A DNA stretch of 56,039 bases. Source: Acetobacteraceae bacterium (GTDB lineage Bacteria; Pseudomonadota; Alphaproteobacteria; Acetobacterales; Acetobacteraceae). The stretch's first letter is position 1. Each line of letters opens with the position of its first letter. The stretch is taken from NCBI GenBank assembly GCA_003506895.1, contig DNXO01000042.1:78345-134383 (forward strand), written 5' to 3'. The position numbers and the translations under genes were made by a program. Shown piece by piece: positions 25,336 to 33,656 of the stretch. Below the pieces are notes generated by a model. That model saw nothing but the letters and a program-made list of their open reading frames with translations. It was not told where the DNA came from and searched no databases.

Positions 25336-26012
25336 GCCAGCCGGTTTGCGGCGTGTGCGGTCACCCCTGCCGGGCGGCTTTTCGCGCGCCACAACCCGAG
25401 ATCGCGCCCGATCTGGATATGCGCCCGGGCGAGCCGGCCAGGTCCACTCTGCCCGATTGGATCCAGGTGTGTTCGGCCTGCGGCGCCGCCGCTCCGGCAT
25501 TGGCGGAATTGCCCGCTGCGGCCGGTGCGGTGGTGAAGTCGGATGATTACCGCCTGTTGAGCACGACGGCGCTTGAGGAGACGTTGCCGTTCCGCCGCTG
25601 GGCGCTGATCCGCGAACGCCAAGGGGACGGGGCACAGCAGGCGGAGGCATTGCTGCAGGCTGCCTGGGCGGCGGATGACTCGGCAGCGATGAGCGAGGCT
25701 GCGAAGCTGCGTGGCGAGGTGGCGGCGCTTTGGGCTGATACACAGGATGTGGAAACGGGCCTGCGCCGGTTGGATGTCATGCGCCGTGCCGGCCGGTTCG
25801 AGGCGGCCGAGGCGTGGGCCGCGGAACTCGGCGAGCGTGGGCCTGACGAATTGGCCCGAACCATCATCAACTTTCAACGCGCCCGGATCGCCGACCGGGA
25901 TATCGGACGCCATCTGATCAGCAGTGCCTTGCCGCCCCCGGCGCACGCACCGCACGTCTCCCACGGAAAGCGGGCAACGACTGGCTTTTGGTCGCGGCTG
26001 TTCCGGAAGTAA
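25332..26012 (+). CDS. Zinc-ribbon protein of unknown function
   Basis: 226 residues. The first 50 contain two knuckles, C-x2-C in VCGVCGHPC and C-x2-C in VCSACG, a likely zinc ribbon. The remainder is helical with TPR-like Ala-rich stretches (AEALLQAAWAADD, GLRRLDVMRRAGRFEAAEAWAAELGE), and the C-terminus is basic (GFWSRLFRK). A vague likeness to DUF2225 proteins, which share a leading zinc knuckle and helical repeats, is noted but not firm. Translationally coupled to the aminotransferase by ATGA; 12 bases separate it from the convergent small membrane protein gene. Confidence 0.7.
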   Translation: MSQPVCGVCGHPCRAAFRAPQPEIAPDLDMRPGEPARSTLPDWIQVCSACGAAAPALAELPAAAGAVVKSDDYRLLSTTALEETLPFRRWALIRERQGDGAQQAEALLQAAWAADDSAAMSEAAKLRGEVAALWADTQDVETGLRRLDVMRRAGRFEAAEAWAAELGERGPDELARTIINFQRARIADRDIGRHLISSALPPPAHAPHVSHGKRATTGFWSRLFRK

Positions 26013-26024
26013 TCCACCCTAATT

Positions 26025-26282
26025 TCAGATCATGAACATGCGCGCGATCGCTGTCGTCAGCAGGGCCAGGCCGGCGATGGCAAAAGCCAGCGTGCCGTAG
26101 GGCGGCAGATGGTCGGTGATACGCAGCATCAGATAGCCACCCGCGGTTAGCACGGTAAGGACGGCCAGCAGGAAGCTGGGATTCTTCATCGAGGACGCGG
26201 ACTCACGCGAATAAAAGCGCAGCACGAAGATCAGAAACGCGATGATGAAGGGCAGCAGGATGATGGTGGAAAAATCTGACAT
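26025..26282 (-). CDS. Small integral membrane protein, 85 residues
   Basis: Three hydrophobic segments: ILLPFIIAFLIFVLRFY (about 8-24), SFLLAVLTVLTAGGYLML (about 36-53) and TLAFAIAGLALLTTAIARMF (about 64-83), joined by short polar loops. No family is recognised. It faces the zinc-ribbon gene tail to tail and is divergent from the GH13 gene (118-base gap, which also carries the promoter of the latter). Codon pattern fits the core genome, so the call is likely real despite the small size. Confidence 0.6.
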   Translation of the reverse strand: MSDFSTIILLPFIIAFLIFVLRFYSRESASSMKNPSFLLAVLTVLTAGGYLMLRITDHLPPYGTLAFAIAGLALLTTAIARMFMI

Positions 26283-26400
26283 TGGCTCGTTTTGATCGGT
26301 CGGTGCGCGTGATAGCGGATTTTCCCGCGCGCTAGAAGCGCGATCGTTCTTGTGTTTGGTGGTTCGGGTTCTCTACACGATGCCGCGAGGAGAACGATCC

Positions 26401-28062
26401 ATGACGGCATCGGAGTGGTGGCGCGGCGCGGTCATCTATCAGATTTACCCGCGCAGTTTTTTCGATAGCAATGGCGACGGGATTGGCGATCTGGCGGGCG
26501 TGACGGCCAAATTGGACTACGTCGCCAGGCTGGGTGTGGATGCGATCTGGCTGTGCCCGTTCTTTGCCTCGCCACAGCGGGATTTTGGCTACGACGTCTC
26601 GGATTATCAGGCGGTGGACCCGATTTTCGGGACCCTGGCCGATTTCGACGCTCTGCTGGTTCGGGCGCACGCCCTCGGGTTGAAGGTGCTGATCGATCAG
26701 GTTTGGAGTCACACCTCCGACCGCCATGCATGGTTCCTGGACAGCCGGTCGGGACGCACGTCCACGAAAGCGGACTGGTATGTCTGGGCTGATCCGAAAC
26801 CCGACGGCACGCCGCCGAATAACTGGCTGTCGGTGTTCGGCGGGGCGGCGTGGACGTGGGAGCCGCGGCGGCGGCAATACTACCTGCACCATTTCCTGAA
26901 CCACCAGCCGGCGCTGAACCTGCACAATCCAGCGGTGATGGACGCGCTGCTGGAAACCGGGCGGTTCTGGCTGGATCGCGGCGTGGATGGGTTCCGCCTG
27001 GATGCAATCGACTTCCTGCTGCACGACAAGGCGTTGCGGCGGAACCTGCCGGCCCCTGCCCAGGCACAGATCCCGGCCAAGCTGTTCGGGATGCAGCATC
27101 ACATGCACGACATGATGCAGCCCGAGGCGATGGGCCTGCTGGCGCGCATCCGAGGGTTGATGGACGGCTATCCCGGCACCACGACATTGGGGGAATTCTC
27201 CAGCCAGCCAGGGGCGTTCGAGCGGGTGGCATCCAGTACGGACGGCGGCGACCGGCTGCACATGGCCTATACGCTGCGGCCGTTGCGCGATAGGTTCGAT
27301 TGGCTGACCGTCTCCGCGCTGGTGCAAGAGGCGGCGCGACCCGAGGGTTGGCGCTGCTGGTCGTTCAGCAACCACGATGTGGAACGTGCGGCCAGCCGCT
27401 GGGGTTCCGGGGACCCGGCGTTCGCCCGCCTGTTGATGGCGCTGCTGTTGTCGTTGCGTGGCAGTGTCTGTTTATACCAGGGCGAGGAACTGGGGCTGAC
27501 GGAGGCGGAACTCGCCGAGGCCGATCTGCGTGATCCGTTCGGGATCGCCTACTGGCCGGCGTTTCGCGGGCGCGATGGCAGCCGCACGCCCATGCCATGG
27601 GCCGGCTCCGCGGCGCACGCCGGATTCACCGTTGGGGTGCCGTGGTTGCCCGTGCCTGACCCGCACCTGGGGCTGGCGGTGGATGGGCAGGAAGCGAACG
27701 AGGCATCGCTGCTGCATGAATTCCGGCGGTTCCTGAACTGGCGGCGCGGTGTTCCTGCGCTGGTACACGGGACGTTGCTGCCGGTTGTATTGCCGGAACC
27801 GCTGGTGGGATTTGTGCGGGAACTCGACGGACAGCGCGTGCTGGCGGTGTTCAATCTCTCCAGCCGCGCAGTGGCCTTCGATGCCGACCATTTTGGCGAT
27901 ATTCGTCCACTGCCAGAGAGTGGGTTCACCACCGGCGCCGGTTATCTGCCGGCTTATGGTGCGCTGTTCGCCGCCGTTGGTCTTCGCGCCGACGGCGAGT
28001 TGACGCATCATGGTGACGGCGCGCTATCGCGCGACCTAAACCAAGGAGCAGTGAACCAATGA
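26401..28062 (+). CDS. GH13 alpha-glucosidase / alpha-amylase family protein
   Basis: 553-residue cytosolic glycoside hydrolase family 13 enzyme of the oligo-1,6-glucosidase/alpha-glucosidase branch, cleaving or transferring alpha-glucosyl units. Conserved regions: VIYQIYPRSFFDSNGDGIGDL (start), DQVWSHTS (region I variant), the nucleophile Asp in GVDGFRLDAIDF (region II), the acid/base Glu in TLGEFSS (region III) and the transition-state Asp in SFSNHDVERA (region IV). A C-terminal beta domain follows. Region I reads DQVWSHTS rather than the usual DxVxNH, a mild oddity. ATG 26401 begins at the typical MTASEWWRGAVIYQ and is preferred over the longer frame. Coupled by ATGA to the downstream monooxygenase. 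Confidence 0.88.
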   Translation: MTASEWWRGAVIYQIYPRSFFDSNGDGIGDLAGVTAKLDYVARLGVDAIWLCPFFASPQRDFGYDVSDYQAVDPIFGTLADFDALLVRAHALGLKVLIDQVWSHTSDRHAWFLDSRSGRTSTKADWYVWADPKPDGTPPNNWLSVFGGAAWTWEPRRRQYYLHHFLNHQPALNLHNPAVMDALLETGRFWLDRGVDGFRLDAIDFLLHDKALRRNLPAPAQAQIPAKLFGMQHHMHDMMQPEAMGLLARIRGLMDGYPGTTTLGEFSSQPGAFERVASSTDGGDRLHMAYTLRPLRDRFDWLTVSALVQEAARPEGWRCWSFSNHDVERAASRWGSGDPAFARLLMALLLSLRGSVCLYQGEELGLTEAELAEADLRDPFGIAYWPAFRGRDGSRTPMPWAGSAAHAGFTVGVPWLPVPDPHLGLAVDGQEANEASLLHEFRRFLNWRRGVPALVHGTLLPVVLPEPLVGFVRELDGQRVLAVFNLSSRAVAFDADHFGDIRPLPESGFTTGAGYLPAYGALFAAVGLRADGELTHHGDGALSRDLNQGAVNQ

Positions 28063-28370
28063 TCCACGTCGTCGCCATCATTACCGCCAAGCCCGGCAAT
28101 CGCGATGCGATCCTGGAGGCGTTTCGCGCCAACATGCCGGCCGTGCATGCCGAAGACGGCTGCATCGAATACGGCCCGGCCGTCGATGCGGACGGCGTCG
28201 GCCCATTCCAGACCAAGTTCGGCTCCGACACCTTCCTGGTGATCGAGAAGTGGGCGAGCCTGGACCATCTGAACGCGCACGCTGCCTCGCCGCACATGCG
28301 GGCTTATGGCGCGAAGACGAAGGACCTGATCGCCAGCCGGGTGATCCACGTGCTGTCGCCGGCCACCTGA
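28059..28370 (+). CDS. Antibiotic biosynthesis monooxygenase (ABM)-fold protein, YgiN-like
   Basis: 103-residue dimeric alpha/beta ferredoxin-fold protein of the ABM/putative quinol monooxygenase group. The typical pattern is visible: IHVVAIITAKPGNRDAILEAFRAN, EDGCIEYGP, FLVIEKWASLDHLNAHAASPHMRAY. Such proteins act on quinones or small aromatics without cofactor; the exact substrate is unknown. Its start overlaps the GH13 stop by four bases (ATGA), giving translational coupling, although no metabolic link is obvious. A perfect 20-bp hairpin follows at 28398-28444. Confidence 0.85.
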   Translation: MIHVVAIITAKPGNRDAILEAFRANMPAVHAEDGCIEYGPAVDADGVGPFQTKFGSDTFLVIEKWASLDHLNAHAASPHMRAYGAKTKDLIASRVIHVLSPAT

Positions 28371-28397
28371 GGCTTCAGCATCGTACTGGGCGACGGC

Positions 28398-28444
28398 CTG
28401 CCATCAACGTCGTTCGCTGACAAGGCGAACGACGTTGATGGCAG
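28398..28444. terminator. Perfect 20-bp stem hairpin
   Basis: Bases 28398-28417 pair without mismatch with 28425-28444 around a 7-base loop (TGACAAG). It stands 27 bases after the ABM gene and 27 before the MFS gene. There is no T tract. It may be a transcription or RNA-processing barrier or a protein-binding dyad. Confidence 0.55.
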
Positions 28445-28471
28445 CCTTCGCCGCGTAAGGACAGAATTCGA

Positions 28472-29746
28472 GTGAACCGACTGTTCTATGGTTGGGTGAT
28501 TATCGCGGTCACCTTCGTAACGATGGGTATCGGCGTAAACGCACGTACCGCGTTTTCGCTGCTGTTCCCGCCTATCCTTGAGGACTTCCATTGGGATCGC
28601 GGCGTCACCGCCGGCGCCTTTTCGTTCGGCTTTATCGTGTCCGGCATCATGAGCCCGTCAATCGGGAAGATGATGGACCGGTTTGGTCCCCGGGCCGTGA
28701 TGCTTCTGGGAACCTGGCTCATGGGGATCGGCTTTTTACTTGCGCCGCTGACCAGCCGGCCTTGGCACCTGTATTTGTCCATCGGCGTACTGGTCGGCGG
28801 GGGCAGTGTTTGCCTCGGCTATTCAGGCCAGTCGTTATACTTACCCAACTGGTTTGTTCGCACACGCGGCCTGGCGATCGGACTGGCGTTTTCCGGGGTT
28901 GGCCTTGGGTCCGTCACGCTGCTGCCCTGGGTGCAGTCGATGATCCTTAGTACCGGTTGGCGCGATGCATGCTGGACGCTGGGCCTCGTTATTCTTGTCG
29001 TTCTGACACCAATCAATTTTCTGTTGCGAAAGCGGCCCGAGGACATGGGGCTGCTGCCGGATGGTGATACAGCACCTGCGTCGTCGGCGCCTGCCCGTCC
29101 GTCAAACATCGTCGATCCCGTCTGGGCCGCGATCGACTGGACGCTAGCCCGAGCGGTGCGAACCGCGCGATTCTGGTGGCTGGCACTGGGTTATTTCGGT
29201 GCACTTTATGTTTGGTACGCGGTGCAGGTGCATCAGACGAAGTATCTCCAGGAAGTCGGCTTCTCGGCGAACCGTGCGGCCTGGGCATTGGGCCTGGTCA
29301 GTCTGCTGGGTGTTGTTGGGCAGATCTCGCTGGGGCATCTGTCGGATCGGATTGGACGCGAATGGATTTGGGCGATCAGCAATCTGGGGTTCGCGATCTG
29401 CTTTTTGTGCCTGATCGTGCTTGGCTTCGACCAGTCCTACGTGTGGTTATACTTGATGGTCGCGGCGCAAGGCGTGCTGGGATACGGCATGACCTCCGTC
29501 ATGGGGGCGATTATCAGCGAGATCTTCCAGGGGCGGCACTTCGGCACCATTTTCGGAACGGTCATGCTGGCCGCGCTGGCTGGTGGAGCGGCAGGTCCGT
29601 GGGTGACGGGTGCGCTGCATGACATCCAGGGCAGCTACACGCTGGCATTTTGGCTGGGTGTGGGAGTCAGCGCGGTTTCGGCCTTTGCGATCTGGAAGGC
29701 TGCGCCGGGTAAGGTGCGGGCGGTGGCGGGGAAGATCGGGGCCTAA
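28472..29746 (+). CDS. MFS transporter (oxalate:formate/monocarboxylate-type)
   Basis: 424-residue twelve-helix carrier. The N-terminal FYGWVIIAVTFVTMGIGVNARTAFSLLFPPILEDFHWDRG is typical of the OFA/MCT branch, as are GKMMDRFGPRAVMLLG (loop 2/3 motif), WFVRTRGLAIGLAFSGVGLG and LGHLSDRIGREW in the second half. Substrates of this branch are small carboxylates. Start GTG 28472 has AAGGA upstream. The gene is convergent with cofC, with only 14 bases between stops. No partner enzyme is adjacent, so the substrate is left open. Confidence 0.85.
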   Translation: MNRLFYGWVIIAVTFVTMGIGVNARTAFSLLFPPILEDFHWDRGVTAGAFSFGFIVSGIMSPSIGKMMDRFGPRAVMLLGTWLMGIGFLLAPLTSRPWHLYLSIGVLVGGGSVCLGYSGQSLYLPNWFVRTRGLAIGLAFSGVGLGSVTLLPWVQSMILSTGWRDACWTLGLVILVVLTPINFLLRKRPEDMGLLPDGDTAPASSAPARPSNIVDPVWAAIDWTLARAVRTARFWWLALGYFGALYVWYAVQVHQTKYLQEVGFSANRAAWALGLVSLLGVVGQISLGHLSDRIGREWIWAISNLGFAICFLCLIVLGFDQSYVWLYLMVAAQGVLGYGMTSVMGAIISEIFQGRHFGTIFGTVMLAALAGGAAGPWVTGALHDIQGSYTLAFWLGVGVSAVSAFAIWKAAPGKVRAVAGKIGA

Positions 29747-29760
29747 TAAGGCGCAGCCCC

Positions 29761-30423
29761 CTAAAACCCAAACCGCTCCAGCAACGCCAGCGTCCGCGTC
29801 GGCACCCGCGGCATCGCCGCCATGAACGCCCGCAGATCAGCCGGGTGGTCGATATCCAGCCCAATCCCAGGCAACCGCACGATCGTCGGTTCAATCCCCT
29901 GCGCCCGCGCCGCCATCAAATGCGGAAAGTAACTGTCGTCACCAAACCGCAACGGCACCGAAAATGGCGGCGCGCACAGCACCGCGTTCGATCCCAGTTC
30001 GTCATGCGCCGGCACAATGGTGAACGAGGGTGCGGCCAAGCAGGACGACACCACGGCATCGATCTCCGCCGAGGTTACCCGCGGAATGTCGCCCGGAACG
30101 GTCAGCAGCGCGCCCTTCCCCTCGGCCGCCAGCACGCGGGCCATGCCATTGACCGCACCGGTATGCCCATCGAGCGCGCCCTCGGTCACCACGCGGGCGC
30201 CGTAGCGTTCCGCCAGCGCGGCCGCCACCGGATCGATCGTGTTGACCAGAATGCCCGCCAACCGCGTCGCACCGGCCAGCGCCGCCAGCACGTCCTCCAG
30301 CATCGTCGCCGCCAGTACTTCGCGCTGAACCGGCGTCAATACCGATGCCGTGCGCTGCTTCGCCCCGGTAAAGGCCTTAACCGGCACACAGGCCCAAACG
30401 TCGATCCCCTTGGCGTCGATCAT
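29761..30423 (-). CDS. cofC: CofC/FbiD-type guanylyltransferase of F420 synthesis
   Basis: 220-residue nucleotidyltransferase that activates a three-carbon phosphate (2-phospholactate, phosphoenolpyruvate or 3-phosphoglycerate, depending on lineage) with GTP for coenzyme F420 assembly. Family marks: VPVKAFTGAKQRTASVL (start loop), VNTIDPVAAALAERYGARVV, GALLTVPGDIPRVTSAEID and LGSNAVLCAPPFSVPLRFGDDSYFPH, followed by GLDIDHPADLRAFM. Last gene of the cofE-cofD-cofC run on the minus strand; its ATG overlaps the cofD stop (ATGA), so stoichiometric translation is expected. Which substrate it uses cannot be told from this alone. Confidence 0.93.
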   Translation of the reverse strand: MIDAKGIDVWACVPVKAFTGAKQRTASVLTPVQREVLAATMLEDVLAALAGATRLAGILVNTIDPVAAALAERYGARVVTEGALDGHTGAVNGMARVLAAEGKGALLTVPGDIPRVTSAEIDAVVSSCLAAPSFTIVPAHDELGSNAVLCAPPFSVPLRFGDDSYFPHLMAARAQGIEPTIVRLPGIGLDIDHPADLRAFMAAMPRVPTRTLALLERFGF

Positions 30424-31388
30424 TTACGCCCGCTGTGCCTCAGGCCACGCATTTCCCGGCGCCGTAACGTCGCTGCCGCTTCGACGACGATCCTGGCCAG
30501 GGCCTCCCGATCCTCGATCGTGGTCATCAACGTCTGCGCCAGCGTGACGCGGGCGTCGATCGAAACGACCTCCGACATGTCGGCGTGGTCGATGACGTAG
30601 CCATCCAGCAGATCGGCGTACCGTTGCGCCACCGTTCCAGCCGTCGGGTCCAACCCCAGTTCCGTCATCATCTTCGCCGTCGGCCCCTTCACCGCTCGGC
30701 CTGCGATAATCGGCGACACCGCGATGATCGGCGCCTTGCACGCCATCAGGGCCTCGCGAACCCCGGGGATCGCCAGGATCGGCTCAACGCTGATGAACGG
30801 GTTCGAGGGACAGATCACCACCGCCTCCAGCGACGGATCGGCCAGTGCGGCGATGAAGGTGGGGTGCGGTTTGGCCGCGCCGGCCCCCTGGAACTGCAAC
30901 TGTGACACCACCGGCTCACACCGCCGATGCACGAAGTATTCCTGAAAATCCAGCCAGCCGTACTCGGTCAGCAACCGGGTCCGCACCGGATCGTCGGTCA
31001 TCGGCACGACCCGGGGGGCGACACCCATGCGACGGCACAGATCGGCGGTGACCTGGGAAAGGCTTTCGCCCAGCTTCAGCCGCCGGGTTCGTTCCACATG
31101 CAACGCAAGATCGCGGTCGCCAAGACGGAACCATGTGTCCCCGCCAAGGGCTTCCATGGTCTCCATGAAAGACCACGTCTCGTCGTGACGACCCCAACCA
31201 AGCTCGCGGTTAGCCAGCCCGGACAGCGTATAGGCGACTGTATCGATATCGGGGGAAATCGACAGGCCCAGATGCTCAAAATCATCGCCGGTGTTGACGA
31301 CGACCAGCAGTTCCTCGGGGGGCAGGATGCGCGACAGACCCAGAGCGAGTTTCGCGCCCCCCACCCCGCCGGACAAGGCAATGATCAC
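30420..31388 (-). CDS. cofD: CofD/FbiA, 2-phospho-L-lactate transferase
   Basis: 322-residue enzyme joining the activated three-carbon phosphate to FO to give F420-0 (or its dehydro form). The N-terminus IALSGGVGGAKLALGLSRIL and NTGDDFEHLGLSISPDIDTVAYTLSGLAN are diagnostic, followed by WFRLGDRDLALHVERTR and the substrate region VICPSNPFISVEPILAI. GTG 31388 is the start, overlapping the cofE stop by four bases (GTGA), and the stop overlaps cofC (ATGA). FO synthase (cofG/cofH) is not in the window and must be elsewhere for the pathway to work. Confidence 0.95.
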   Translation of the reverse strand: MIIALSGGVGGAKLALGLSRILPPEELLVVVNTGDDFEHLGLSISPDIDTVAYTLSGLANRELGWGRHDETWSFMETMEALGGDTWFRLGDRDLALHVERTRRLKLGESLSQVTADLCRRMGVAPRVVPMTDDPVRTRLLTEYGWLDFQEYFVHRRCEPVVSQLQFQGAGAAKPHPTFIAALADPSLEAVVICPSNPFISVEPILAIPGVREALMACKAPIIAVSPIIAGRAVKGPTAKMMTELGLDPTAGTVAQRYADLLDGYVIDHADMSEVVSIDARVTLAQTLMTTIEDREALARIVVEAAATLRRREMRGLRHSGRK

Positions 31389-32146
31389 TGGAAAAGGTCC
31401 TCCTCGGGCGGACGTATCACGTCCGCCACGGGCATGTCAGGGGCCGTCCAATTAAGGCCGCGAACGATCACCACCGGCTGGCCTTCCGCCGCTTGGCCCT
31501 GAAGCAACGAGGCTGCCGCGGCAACTTCATCCGCGAAGCCGATGATACTGACCTCCAGGATGCGGCCGAACAGGTCGGGCTGGCCGCGCAGGTCGATGAC
31601 CGACGGGATGCCGGCCGCGCCGATCGCCACGCCGGCGGTGCCGCGCCGCCACGGGCGGCCGAAACTGTCGCTGATGATAACGCCGACATTGGCATAAGCC
31701 GCCAGAGCCGCGCGGATCGACGCCGCCGAACCATCGGGATCCAGCGGCAGCAGCAACGCCCGCTGATGCCCATCGGCGGCCGCCACGTTGGATTGGTCCA
31801 CGCCCGCGTTGGCCATCACGAAGCCCAGGCGGTGCTGCATGATCATCAGATTGGGTCGGCTGCGGACAACCTTCACCGAATCCGAAAGTACCACTTGAAC
31901 GATACGCGGGTCCTTGCCGACCTCGGCCGCCAGGGCGATCGCCTCGGCGGAGGGCACCACATCGGCGAGGTCAACAGTTCGCCCCTCGGCCTTGGATACG
32001 ATCTTCTGGGCAATCACGACGATATCGCGGTCACGCAGGGTTTCGCCGGCCCGTTCAAGGGCGGCAAGGACCATGGCCGGAAGGTCGTCGCCCTGTTTCA
32101 CCATCGGGATGCCAGGCAGGGCGAAGATTTCAACGCGAGCGGTCAT
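31385..32146 (-). CDS. cofE: CofE/FbiB N-type F420-0:L-glutamate ligase
   Basis: 253-residue ligase that adds gamma-linked glutamates to F420-0. Features: IVVIAQKIVSKAEGRTVDL, the basic/metal region RSRPNLMIMQHRLGFVMANAGVDQSN and IISDSFGRPWRRGTAGVAIGAAGIP. There is no C-terminal FMN domain, so this is the single-domain archaeal CofE form rather than the two-domain FbiB of mycobacteria. A reductase for dehydro-F420-0 would have to be encoded elsewhere if the phosphoenolpyruvate route is used. ATG 32146 begins at MTARVEIFALPGIP. Separated from fgd upstream by 116 bases that include a REP-like element. Confidence 0.94.
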   Translation of the reverse strand: MTARVEIFALPGIPMVKQGDDLPAMVLAALERAGETLRDRDIVVIAQKIVSKAEGRTVDLADVVPSAEAIALAAEVGKDPRIVQVVLSDSVKVVRSRPNLMIMQHRLGFVMANAGVDQSNVAAADGHQRALLLPLDPDGSAASIRAALAAYANVGVIISDSFGRPWRRGTAGVAIGAAGIPSVIDLRGQPDLFGRILEVSIIGFADEVAAAASLLQGQAAEGQPVVIVRGLNWTAPDMPVADVIRPPEEDLFQ

Positions 32147-32213
32147 GGCAGAGCGCGGCCGGGAAGCGCGGGGGCAATCCTATCCATGGTCCTGTCCGAG
32201 CAGACCACGCCAG

Positions 32214-32246
32214 GCGTGGATGGCGGGCCTTCGCCCGCCGTGACGG
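32214..32246. repeat. REP-like stem-loop, third copy
   Basis: GCGTGGATGG head, a GGCGGGC/GCCCGCC stem with loop CTTC, and a TGACGG end, matching the elements at 9907-10000. It lies between the fgd stop and the cofE start, so it could lower read-through from fgd into the cof genes. Confidence 0.7.
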
Positions 32247-32262
32247 CTGAAGACACGCAACC

Positions 32263-33270
32263 CTACCCGAAACGCTGGCGCAGCTTCGGAAGCACCAGTT
32301 CGCCATAGATTTTCAGGAAGCGCGCCTGATCGTTGCCCGGCGCGTGGAACACCAGATGGCGGAAACCCATGTCGATGTAGGGTTTGATCTTCTCGATGTG
32401 CTCATCAGGGTCGGAGGACACGATCCAGCGGCTGGCGGCTCGTTCGATCGGCAGTGCGTCGGCCAGGCGCTCCATCTCCCTGGGATCATGGACGGTCATC
32501 TTCTCTTCCGGCGTCAGCGCCAGGGCGGCCCAGATCCGGGTGTCTTCCAAGGCGCGTTGCTTGTCGGGGTCGAAGGAGACCTTCATTTCGATCATGCGAT
32601 CGAAGTCGGGCTTCGGCTTCGACGACAGCTTCAGGCCTTCCTCGACATTCGGCAGCAGGGTTTCCTTATACAGATCCCACTTCTTGCCGCTGGTGCAGAT
32701 AAAACCATCAGCCATGCGGCCGGCGTATTTCGCGACCTGCGGGCCGGCACCGGCGACGTAGATCGGCAGGAAGGCGCCGGGCTTGTCGTAGATCGTCGCA
32801 CCTTGGGTCTTGTAGTACTCGCCCTCGAACGTCAGGTCGTCCTCGGACCACAGCTTACGGATCAGGCTGATCGCCTCACGCAGGCGGGCGAAGCGCTCCT
32901 TCATTTCCGGCCAGACCATGCCGGTGGACGGAACCTCGTTCAGGCCCTCGCCCGTACCGACTCCCAGGATCACGCGGCCGGGGAACATCGAACCCAATGT
33001 GCCGAACACCTGTGCGACGACGGAGGGGTGATAGCGAAAGGTCGGGGTCAGCACGCTGGTGCCCATGACGATCCGCTGGGTGCTGGCACCTAGCGCGCCC
33101 AGCCATGCCAGGGCGGATGGCGCATGGCCGACGGTGTGATTCCAGGGCTGGAAGTGATCGCTCACGAAAACTGAGTCGAACCCCTGCTTCTCGGCTTCCA
33201 CCGAGAAATCCAGTAACAATCTCGGAGCGAACTGCTCCGCGGACGCTTTGTATCCGAGCTTCAAGGTCAT
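32263..33270 (-). CDS. fgd: F420-dependent glucose-6-phosphate dehydrogenase (FGD)
   Basis: 335-residue luciferase-like TIM barrel, within one residue of the 336 of the M. tuberculosis enzyme. It reduces F420 with glucose 6-phosphate. Beginning LKLGYKASAEQFAPR is the FGD hallmark. The catalytic and F420-contact residues known from the mycobacterial structure are in place: His39, Trp43 (VSDHFQPW), Glu108 (GVGTGEG), and the glucose 6-phosphate phosphate-binding Lys196 (CTSGK), the Lys in PEEKMTVHDP and the Arg in ASRWIVSSDP. ATG 33270 follows a strong AAGGAGG site, so the upstream extension was rejected. Located at the head of the cof genes, it would supply reduced F420; the F420H2-using enzymes are not obvious nearby. 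Confidence 0.92.
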   Translation of the reverse strand: MTLKLGYKASAEQFAPRLLLDFSVEAEKQGFDSVFVSDHFQPWNHTVGHAPSALAWLGALGASTQRIVMGTSVLTPTFRYHPSVVAQVFGTLGSMFPGRVILGVGTGEGLNEVPSTGMVWPEMKERFARLREAISLIRKLWSEDDLTFEGEYYKTQGATIYDKPGAFLPIYVAGAGPQVAKYAGRMADGFICTSGKKWDLYKETLLPNVEEGLKLSSKPKPDFDRMIEMKVSFDPDKQRALEDTRIWAALALTPEEKMTVHDPREMERLADALPIERAASRWIVSSDPDEHIEKIKPYIDMGFRHLVFHAPGNDQARFLKIYGELVLPKLRQRFG

Positions 33271-33409
33271 GGACCTGCCTCCTTCAGTTGGATGCAAGCT
33301 ACTGCCGACCCGAAGTCACGGCAATCCACGCACCCTGGCCGCGGGCACATCCCTGCCTGCAAACCATCTACACAGGCACTGACGCATGTTCAGGCGTTTG
33401 GAACGCGGG

Positions 33410-33502
33410 ATGAGCAAGCCGATCCGCGTCGGGCTGTTGCGACTGGTGGACAGCGCGCCAGTGATCGTGGCGGAGGCCGGCGGCGTGTTCCGAGCCCAGG
33501 GC
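33410..33502 (+). pseudogene. NrtA/NasS-like nitrate-binding protein, first 31 codons only
   Basis: The frame starts MSKPIRVGLLRLVDSAPVIVA, with EAGGVFRAQG next: the start of CmpA/NrtA/NasS-type nitrate-binding proteins, where family members then continue LDV... for about 350-400 residues. Here the likeness stops at base 33502 and the sequence passes into a nitrate reductase fragment. First piece of a three-part mosaic. Confidence 0.6.
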
Positions 33503-33656
33503 CATGGCGAGATCTTCGCCCCCAATGCACTGGACCGACCAATTCACCTCCACCGGCCCCATCGCTCGGATCGTCACCCCCTGGGTGGACCCAATTTCGG
33601 GGCAGCCGGAAATGAAGGCGACCCCGGCAACGGTGGTCCCGGCGGAGGTCTCCTGA
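33503..33656 (+). pseudogene. Assimilatory nitrate reductase (NasA-type) C-terminal fragment
   Basis: After GEIFAP a one-base shift leads to ATG 33510-33530-region text PMHWTDQFTSTGP and WVDPISGQPEMKATPATV, in the frame of base 33504. This is typical of the C-terminal molybdopterin-binding part of assimilatory nitrate reductases (MHWTDQF..., DPxSGQPxxK). Only about 50 codons remain and the frame closes at TGA 33654-33656. The rest of the enzyme (about 850 residues) is missing. Confidence 0.6.

Noticed and set aside
28398..28444. Intrinsic terminator in the strict sense
   Set aside because: The stem is perfect but lacks a T tract, so it is listed as a hairpin with uncertain role.
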